This document shows, one piece after another, positions 7,574-12,987 of a stretch of 12,987 nt of DNA. Every line of letters starts with the position of its first letter. Within the stretch, counting starts at the first letter, position 1. The DNA comes from an uncultured beta proteobacterium. Lineage in GTDB: Bacteria; Pseudomonadota; Gammaproteobacteria; Burkholderiales; Burkholderiaceae_C. The position numbers and the translations under genes are program-made. The stretch is from positions 1-12,987 of the forward strand of contig CAIYNH010000803.1 of NCBI GenBank assembly GCA_903927495.1. The letters are read 5' to 3'. Under the pieces are notes generated by a model. That model ran no database searches and had not been told where the DNA came from. It saw nothing but the letters and a program-made list of their open reading frames with translations.

Positions 7574-10441
7574 ATGACGCTTAAACATTCCTCAAAATCA
7601 GTCCCAGGCACTTCAGGCGCTGAACGCCCTTTGGTGGAAGACATCCGCTTATTAGGTCGGATTCTGGGCGATGTCATTCGCGACCAAGAAGGTGAGGCCG
7701 TGTTTGTCCTGATCGAACAAATTCGTCAGCTCTCGGTGGCGTTTCGGCGCGATGCCGACCATGCAGCCAACAAGACCCTCAGCAAGCTGCTTACCAGCCT
7801 GAGCAGTGATGAAACTGTCAGTGTGATACGTGCCTTTACCTATTTCAGCCACCTTGCCAATCTGGCTGAAGACCGCCATCACATCCGACGACGCGCTATC
7901 CATGAACGTGCCGGCAGCACCCAGCAAGGCAGCATCGAGCTGACCCTCAAGCGTCTGCACGCCGCTGGCATTGAGCCACCCGCCATTGCGCAGGCTCTGG
8001 CCAATAGTTTTGTTTCACCGGTGCTCACTGCTCACCCTACCGAAGTGCAGCGCAAGAGCATTCTTGATGGCGAGCGCAGCATTGCCCACCTGCTTACCGC
8101 CCGTGACGACATTCTGGCGCAGGCCGCCGCCTACAAGGTAGCCAAGGATGCGCTGATTCCGCGCGAACTGGCCGCCAATGAGGCCCAACTGCGGGCGCTC
8201 GTGCTGCAACTCTGGCACACCCGCTTGTTACGCTTCTCCAAACTTACCGTGGCCGACGAAGTGGAAAACGCGTTGAGCTATTACGAATCCACCTTTCTGC
8301 GGGAAATTCCGAAAATTTACGCCAACCTGGAGCGCGAACTGGGCCAATTACCGGTTCACAGCTTCTTGCGCATGGGCCAATGGATTGGGGGCGACCGAGA
8401 CGGCAACCCCAATGTCAATGCCCAAACACTCAATCATGCACTGCGGCGCCAGGCGGATGTGGCGCTGCGTCACTACCTGACCGAAGTGCACTATCTTGGT
8501 GCGGAGCTGTCGCTATCGGCCATGCTGGTGGATTTTTCTCCGGCCATGCAGGCACTCGCCGCGCAATCGCCCGATGCCAACGCGCACCGCAAAGACGAGC
8601 CTTATCGGCGCACCTTGATTGGTGTCTACGCCCGCCTGGCCGCGACGTTGAAAAACCTCACCGGTGGCGAGGCCGCACGCCACGCCGTGGCACCCCAAAA
8701 TGCCTACACCTCGTCCCAGCAACTGCTGGCCGACCTGCGAGTGATCCAGGCTTCGCTACAGACGCAACACGCGCAAGCGCTGGTAAGCCAACGGCTGCAA
8801 CCACTGATTCGCGCTGTCGAGGTATTTGGTTTTCATCTGGCGACAGTCGATCTGCGGCAAAGCTCGGATCAGCACGAAACCGTGATTGCCGAGTTGCTGC
8901 TCGCGGCGCGCATTTGCCCCCACTACTGTCAACTTGACGAAGCTGCCAAACGCACCTTGCTGATGACGCTGCTGTGCGATGCGCGTCCTTTGCGCGTCAT
9001 GGGTGCCAGTTACTCTGAGCACGCGCTCAGTGAGCTGCACATCTTTGAGGCCGCCAAACGTATGCGGGAACTGTTTGGGTCTGAGGCCATTCGTCACTAC
9101 ATCATCAGCCACACCGAAACTGTCAGTGATTTGCTGGAGGTGCTGCTGCTGCAAAAAGAAGTTGGGTTGATGCAAGGTACGCTAGACACGCAGGCGGTTT
9201 GCGACCTGATCGTGGTGCCGCTGTTTGAAACCATCGAAGACCTGCGCAACGCGGCACCCATCATGCGTGATTTTTATGCCCTGCCGGGCGTGTTGGCGCT
9301 GGTTCAGCGTGGTGGCGCAGTCCAGTTTGGCGAGCAGGACATCATGCTGGGCTACTCCGACAGCAACAAGGATGGCGGCATTTTCACCAGCAATTGGGAG
9401 CTGTACCGAGCCGAGATCGCACTGGTTGAAGTGTTTGACGAGATTAATCAGAACAGCCATCAAGCCCAAGGCTTGCCACCCATCCAGTTGCGCATGTTCC
9501 ATGGCCGGGGTGGCACCGTCGGGCGCGGCGGCGGCCCCAGCTATGAGGCAATACTGGCACAACCCCCTGGCACCGTGCGCGGACAAATCCGGCTAACCGA
9601 GCAGGGCGAAGTGATCGGCTCCAAATACGCCAATCCGGAAATTGGCCGGCGCAATCTGGAAACCCTGGTCGCGGCGACGCTGGAGGCCACGCTGTTGCAT
9701 CCAACCCTTTCGGCCAAACCCGCCTATTTGCAGGCAGCCGCCAAGTTATCGACGGCGAGCATGGCGGCCTACCGCAAACTGGTGTATGAGACCCCCGGGT
9801 TTACCGAATATTTTTTTGATGCCACGCCGATCCGGGAAATCGCCGAACTCAATATTGGCTCGCGTCCGGCATCGCGCAAAGCCAGCCAAAAAATCGAAGA
9901 CTTGCGCGCCATTCCCTGGGGTTTTAGCTGGGGCCAATGCCGCTTGACTCTGCCGGGATGGTTTGGTTTTGGCACTGCCGTAGACCAGTTCTTGAATCCT
10001 CCGGGTGCCACGCCAGACAGCAAAATTAACCAGCAACGGCTGGCCTTGCTGCGGCAAATGGAAAAGCAATGGCCATTCTTTAAAACCCTGCTCTCAAATA
10101 TTGACATGGTGTTGGCCAAAAGCGATCTGGCACTGGCCTCGCGCTACGCTGAACTGGTTGCCAACAAGCGCTTGCGCAAGAAAATCTTTACGGCGATAGA
10201 AGCCGAGTGGCACCTCACGGCGCAGGCCTTGAGCCTGATCACTGGCGAGCAACAGCGCTTGGCCAATAACGCGTCATTGCAGCGCTCCATTCGCCACCGC
10301 TTCCCCTACATTGACCCGCTGCACCATCTGCAAGTCGAGTTGGTGCGCCGCCACCGGGCCGGCCAGACCGATGAGCGTGTAAAACGCGGAATTCACATTT
10401 CCATCAACGGCATTGCGGCCGGTTTGCGCAATACGGGTTAG
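7574..10441 (+). CDS. ppc: Phosphoenolpyruvate carboxylase
   Basis: Ppc adds bicarbonate to phosphoenolpyruvate to give oxaloacetate, refilling the TCA cycle; it is a cytoplasmic tetramer. The 955-residue length fits the family (about 870-970). Motifs in order: [13 protein letters not shown] with catalytic His (about residue 154), [34 protein letters not shown] with active-site Lys (about 599), [14 protein letters not shown] (from 642), [27 protein letters not shown], and the C-terminal inhibitor/active-site end [13 protein letters not shown]. No damage is seen. Two starts are possible. ATG at 7574 gives MTLKHSSKS and is preferred; ATG at 7529 would add 15 uncharacteristic residues, although a weak gga lies about 10 bases before it. 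It is divergent from hemC and convergent with the response regulator gene. Confidence 0.98.
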   Translation: MTLKHSSKSVPGTSGAERPLVEDIRLLGRILGDVIRDQEGEAVFVLIEQIRQLSVAFRRDADHAANKTLSKLLTSLSSDETVSVIRAFTYFSHLANLAEDRHHIRRRAIHERAGSTQQGSIELTLKRLHAAGIEPPAIAQALANSFVSPVLTAHPTEVQRKSILDGERSIAHLLTARDDILAQAAAYKVAKDALIPRELAANEAQLRALVLQLWHTRLLRFSKLTVADEVENALSYYESTFLREIPKIYANLERELGQLPVHSFLRMGQWIGGDRDGNPNVNAQTLNHALRRQADVALRHYLTEVHYLGAELSLSAMLVDFSPAMQALAAQSPDANAHRKDEPYRRTLIGVYARLAATLKNLTGGEAARHAVAPQNAYTSSQQLLADLRVIQASLQTQHAQALVSQRLQPLIRAVEVFGFHLATVDLRQSSDQHETVIAELLLAARICPHYCQLDEAAKRTLLMTLLCDARPLRVMGASYSEHALSELHIFEAAKRMRELFGSEAIRHYIISHTETVSDLLEVLLLQKEVGLMQGTLDTQAVCDLIVVPLFETIEDLRNAAPIMRDFYALPGVLALVQRGGAVQFGEQDIMLGYSDSNKDGGIFTSNWELYRAEIALVEVFDEINQNSHQAQGLPPIQLRMFHGRGGTVGRGGGPSYEAILAQPPGTVRGQIRLTEQGEVIGSKYANPEIGRRNLETLVAATLEATLLHPTLSAKPAYLQAAAKLSTASMAAYRKLVYETPGFTEYFFDATPIREIAELNIGSRPASRKASQKIEDLRAIPWGFSWGQCRLTLPGWFGFGTAVDQFLNPPGATPDSKINQQRLALLRQMEKQWPFFKTLLSNIDMVLAKSDLALASRYAELVANKRLRKKIFTAIEAEWHLTAQALSLITGEQQRLANNASLQRSIRHRFPYIDPLHHLQVELVRRHRAGQTDERVKRGIHISINGIAAGLRNTG

Positions 10442-10610
10442 AGCTTTCTTCGCTAACTAAAGCCCGTGCTGTAAGCGGTAGTAGCTACTTTATTTATAGC
10501 GTATCAATTTCCAAACCATTCGTAGCTTGCGTCGAGTCGCAGGCGTTGCTACAGCAAGAGAAGGCTGGATAACACCAGGGCTGATCGAGAAATGGAATAA
10601 ATAAAAAAAG
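10442..10610. other. Convergent intergenic gap after ppc
   Basis: This 169-base gap separates the ppc stop from the restored stop of the response regulator. It is visibly more AT-rich than its flanks, especially near 10593-10610. It holds the repeat copy at 10459-10487, a perfect palindrome agtagctact (10480-10489), and a loose hairpin with arms gtagc (10522-10526) and gctac (10548-10552). I see no clean GC-stem plus T-run terminator for either gene and no credible small gene. Confidence 0.6.
10459..10487 (-). repeat. Dispersed repeat copy between ppc and the response regulator
   Basis: Read on the minus strand this begins tagctactaccgctta and matches the hemD copy (6247-6275, plus strand) at 20 of 29 ungapped positions, sharing the blocks tagct, cgctt and cgggct. 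The adjoining minus-strand bases on its 5' side (gctataaataaag) and 3' side also look like the degenerate Comamonadaceae repeat I remember. No transposase or flanking direct repeats are visible. Confidence 0.55.
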
Positions 10611-11356
10611 TTACCTCGCAGCCACCACCTCACGTACAACGGCCAACTGCCGGCGTGACACCAGCAGCAGTTCATCGAGGCCGCTCAATCGCACCGCCCA
10701 GCCTTCGGCTTCTTCGGGGTCGTGGTGCTTTTCCAGCGAACGCACGGCACGCCTGGCCACCAGGGCGTTGCGGTGGATGCGAATGAACCGGTCAGCAAAC
10801 TTGGCCTCCAGCTCGGCCAGTGATCCCCCAGGATAAAACTTCTGTTTTGCGTGCGCACGGTAATGTATTTCAGCTCGGCTTTGAGGTAAAGCACCTGTGC
10901 CAAGGGCACACGCTCGATTCGGCCTCGGTCCTGAATCACCAAAATGTCTTCTGATAAATCAGGCTCTGATGCCTTTGTAGATTGCATAAGCCGCTCTACT
11001 TTTTGTAGTGTTAACTGCAAACGTTGCAAGCGCACTGGCTTGGTCAGATAGTCCAACGCCTCCAGCTCAAAGGCCTGTACCGCATGCTCGGCAAAAGCCG
11101 TTACAAAGACAATCGCTGGCGCCTGGGGCAGGCTGCGAAGTGTTTGCGCCAGTGTCAGACCATCAGCCCCCGGCATGTGAATGTCTGCCAGCACGGCATC
11201 GACGATGTGGTGCTGCAGAAATTCCACGGCCTGCACGGTGTTGGCCGCCTCGCCCACGACGCGTGCTGCTGGCGCGTCGCAGTCGGCCAGCAAGGTCTTC
11301 AGCCGCGCCCGTGCCAGCGCTTCGTCATCCACAATCAAGACACTTAGCGTTCTCAT
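10611..11356 (-). pseudogene. AlgR-like LytTR response regulator, frameshifted
   Basis: A two-component response regulator that would bind DNA as the output of the adjacent kinase. ATG at 11356 opens MRTLSVLIVDDEALAR, a receiver domain with the acidic pair DDE (10-12), phosphoacceptor Asp58 in VLADIHMPG, the conserved Thr (FVTAF) and Lys (YLTKP). The LytTR domain starts at about residue 150 (ILVIQDRGRIERVPLAQVLYLKAE) and breaks after SFILGD near 10820-10831. The encoded frame then stops at 10685, giving 223 residues. Reading on in the -1 frame from 10823 gives 70 good residues, SLAELEAKFADRFIRIHRNA through VVREVVAAR, ending in TAA at 10611. Compensating one base yields 178+70 = 248 residues, the length I recall for AlgR. 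The break is next to a run of five G (minus strand). The start overlaps the kinase stop by 4 bases (ATGA). It could be a genuine mutation or an assembly/sequencing error. Confidence 0.88.
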
Positions 11357-12402
11357 GCGGGCAACTCGATCCTGACGTGAAAGACACCATTTTCCAAACC
11401 GCATTGAAACCGACCCTGCACATCGTGCAGCAAACCCAAGCGCTCTCGCACATTTTTCAGCGCCAAGCCGCTGCCCGGCTCGCTGACACCCCCTGTCACG
11501 GTGTTGCTGACCTTGATGACCACTGCCGAGCCCCGACGCTGGGTAGAAATCTTGATCTTGGCACCACTGGCACTGGGCTCCACGCCGTGCCGGACGGCGT
11601 TTTCCACCAGTGGTTGCAACAGCAAGGGTGGCAACCTGGCACCGGCGGCGGCCTCATCGAGCACCCATTCGACACAAATACGCTCGCCAAAGCGTACCTG
11701 CTCGATCGCCAGGTAGGCTTTCGCCAGCGCAATTTCATCGGCCAGTGTGACTGATTCACCCTGCTCCATCAGGGCATGACGAAACAGATCACTCAAGTCT
11801 TCGAGCAGTTTTTCGGCCTTGCTGGGCTCGGCGCGCACCAAGGCAATCGCGCTATTCAAGGTGTTAAATAAAAAATGCGGTCGAATTCGCGCCTGTAACT
11901 CACTCAACCTGGCCGCTGTGGTAGCGGGCGCTCTGGCCTTGGCACGCAGCACCAGCGCCGCCACCAAGGCCGCGGAGAGCATTGCACCACTGAAAGCACT
12001 GGCCAGCCAGGGTGCTGGGGCGAGCAAACCAGCCACCGACAATACCGCACAACCATACAGGCCAGCCACAGCACCCAGGCCGACGCCAGCCAACTGCTGG
12101 GCCTGCGGCTGCAAGCGCGCCAACAGCTTCTTCAGACTGCACGCGGCAATCAACCATGCCAGCGTGGCGGGCAGCACACCGCCGGTAATCAGCGACAAGC
12201 GTGTCAGCCAATCAATAAAGCTGCTCGAGCCAAACATGGCGACCACAGCCGTCACTGCCTCCACAAACAGCACTGCCCGCAGCACCACGCCCACCTGGCA
12301 GGCATCAAACACCAAAACGCTGCTCAAGGGCGGCTCAGCCGGGTCGTTGGAAGGCTGCGTCGCGGCATCATGGAAGACCGATAAAATTTGGGAGTCCTGC
12401 AT
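11353..12402 (-). CDS. LytS/AlgZ-type sensor histidine kinase
   Basis: This 349-residue membrane sensor kinase of the LytS/YehU/AlgZ class phosphorylates a LytTR response regulator. The N-terminal half has about four hydrophobic segments (roughly residues 38-58, 70-88, 103-125 and 131-153) and no recognisable periplasmic sensor domain. The His_kinase domain has LSELQARIRPHFLFNTLNS with His176, the phosphate acceptor. The ATP-binding half has PPLLLQPLVENAVRHGVEP (N box, Asn268) and GSGLALKNVRERL (G box, about 310-322). It matches AlgZ/FimS in layout and in context (argH on one side, regulator on the other). The downstream regulator overlaps by 4 bases and is frameshifted, so the kinase may have lost its full-length partner. 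Upstream it is divergent from argH across 72 bases. The signal sensed is unknown. Confidence 0.93.
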   Translation of the reverse strand: MQDSQILSVFHDAATQPSNDPAEPPLSSVLVFDACQVGVVLRAVLFVEAVTAVVAMFGSSSFIDWLTRLSLITGGVLPATLAWLIAACSLKKLLARLQPQAQQLAGVGLGAVAGLYGCAVLSVAGLLAPAPWLASAFSGAMLSAALVAALVLRAKARAPATTAARLSELQARIRPHFLFNTLNSAIALVRAEPSKAEKLLEDLSDLFRHALMEQGESVTLADEIALAKAYLAIEQVRFGERICVEWVLDEAAAGARLPPLLLQPLVENAVRHGVEPSASGAKIKISTQRRGSAVVIKVSNTVTGGVSEPGSGLALKNVRERLGLLHDVQGRFQCGLENGVFHVRIELPA

Positions 12403-12433
12403 GGATCAGATGGGTTGGTATGACCTTCAATTA

Positions 12434-12464
12434 TTGATGATTTGCAGACAGCACTTTTTACACT
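12434..12464 (+). promoter_or_regulatory. Weak candidate promoter for argH
   Basis: ttgatg (12434-12439) resembles a -35 and tacact (12459-12464) a -10, but the spacing is 19 bases and the start codon follows only 10 bases after the -10. The whole divergent gap with the kinase gene is 72 bases, so promoters for both genes must lie close together or inside the coding ends. Confidence 0.2.
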
Positions 12465-12474
12465 GCCATCTACC

Positions 12475-12987
12475 ATGACACACAACCAATTCGACAAAAA
12501 ATCCCAAGCCTGGTCGGCCCTGTTTTCCGAGCCCATGAGCGAACTGGTCAAGCGTTACACCGCCAGCGTTTTTTTTGACAAACGCTTGTGGCTGGCCGAT
12601 ATCACAGGCAGCCTGGCGCATGCCGAGATGCTCAGTCATCAGGGCATCATCAGCGCCGAAGATTTTGCCGGCATTCAAAGCGGTCTGAGCCTGATCCGGG
12701 CAGAAATCGAAACCGGCCAGTTCCAGTGGCAGCTTGATCTGGAGGATGTGCACCTCAATATTGAGGCACGCCTGACGCAGTTGATTGGCATCGCCGGCAA
12801 ACGCCTGCACACCGGGCGCTCGCGCAACGACCAGGTCGCCACCGATGTGCGGCTGTGGCTGCGCAGCGAGATTGATCTGATTGTGGGGCTGCTGGCCGAC
12901 CTGCAAAAAGCGCTGCTTGAGCTTGCCGAGAAAAACGTCGAAGTGATCCTGCCCGGCTTCACCCATTTGCAGGTCGCGCAACCGATC
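12475..12987 (+). CDS. argH: Argininosuccinate lyase, N-terminal part (runs off window)
   Basis: ArgH splits argininosuccinate into arginine and fumarate, the last step of arginine synthesis, in the cytoplasm. The first 171 residues are present and the frame is open to the right edge. Family motifs are [20 protein letters not shown] at the start, then [16 protein letters not shown], the substrate-binding segment [13 protein letters not shown], and [23 protein letters not shown], followed by [13 protein letters not shown], which leads into the first conserved catalytic region of the fumarase/aspartase superfamily. No strong ribosome binding site is seen before the ATG. It is divergent from the kinase gene, as argH also neighbours algZ in Pseudomonas. 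Confidence 0.97.
   Translation, partial: MTHNQFDKKSQAWSALFSEPMSELVKRYTASVFFDKRLWLADITGSLAHAEMLSHQGIISAEDFAGIQSGLSLIRAEIETGQFQWQLDLEDVHLNIEARLTQLIGIAGKRLHTGRSRNDQVATDVRLWLRSEIDLIVGLLADLQKALLELAEKNVEVILPGFTHLQVAQPI

Noticed and set aside
10490..10675. Minus-strand 61-codon open frame after ppc
   Set aside because: It overlaps the restored C-terminal coding region of the response regulator in another frame and has no recognisable features.
10821..10831. Programmed -1 frameshift at the G-run of the response regulator
   Set aside because: The codons ctg ggg gat do not form a canonical slippery heptamer (the A-site codon would mispair), and this regulator class is not known to use recoding; an indel or sequence error is simpler.
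10968..11008. Third copy of the dispersed repeat in the linker of the response regulator
   Set aside because: The segment has loosely similar blocks (gtag, ggctta, ctacaaa) but needs gaps to align with the two clear copies, so it is not convincing.

Overview
The window looks like ordinary chromosome of a betaproteobacterium, most likely Burkholderiales/Comamonadaceae (Rhodoferax or Polaromonas-like). This is inferred from protein character, from the RNase E tail, from the argH / AlgZR-type / ppc / hemCDXY gene order, and from a short dispersed repeat that recalls elements of that family. I see no phage, insertion sequence, tRNA, rRNA or CRISPR array.

Layout, left to right. Positions 1-2082 (+) hold the 3' part of rne (RNase E), with a long Arg/Gly/Pro/Glu-rich tail. 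A strong symmetric hairpin at 2100-2143 separates it from a convergent minus-strand block. Read in its own direction, that block is hemC (7459-6509), hemD, hemX, hemY and a degenerate GGDEF-domain gene ending at 2161. The hem genes are packed with 3 bp, -4 bp and 2 bp junctions, so they form an operon for conversion of porphobilinogen to uroporphyrinogen III plus two membrane accessory proteins. ppc (PEP carboxylase, 7574-10441, +) diverges from hemC. A 169-bp gap with a degenerate repeat follows. Then, on the minus strand, come a LytTR response regulator (frameshifted, 11356-10611) and its LytS/AlgZ-type histidine kinase (12402-11353), overlapping by 4 bp. argH (argininosuccinate lyase) starts divergently at 12475 and runs off the right edge.

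The kinase/regulator pair next to argH and near hemC/hemD matches the neighbourhood of algZ/algR in Pseudomonas, which suggests an AlgZR-type system. Its regulator is broken here by a net one-base loss in the DNA-binding domain. Restoring one base gives exactly 248 codons with a coherent LytTR domain, so this is either a recent mutation or a sequence error.

I found no unmistakably new multi-gene system. Best leads: the frameshifted AlgR-like regulator, a GGDEF protein that keeps the c-di-GMP inhibitory site but lost catalytic residues, and a 29-bp repeat present both between genes and in frame inside hemD.
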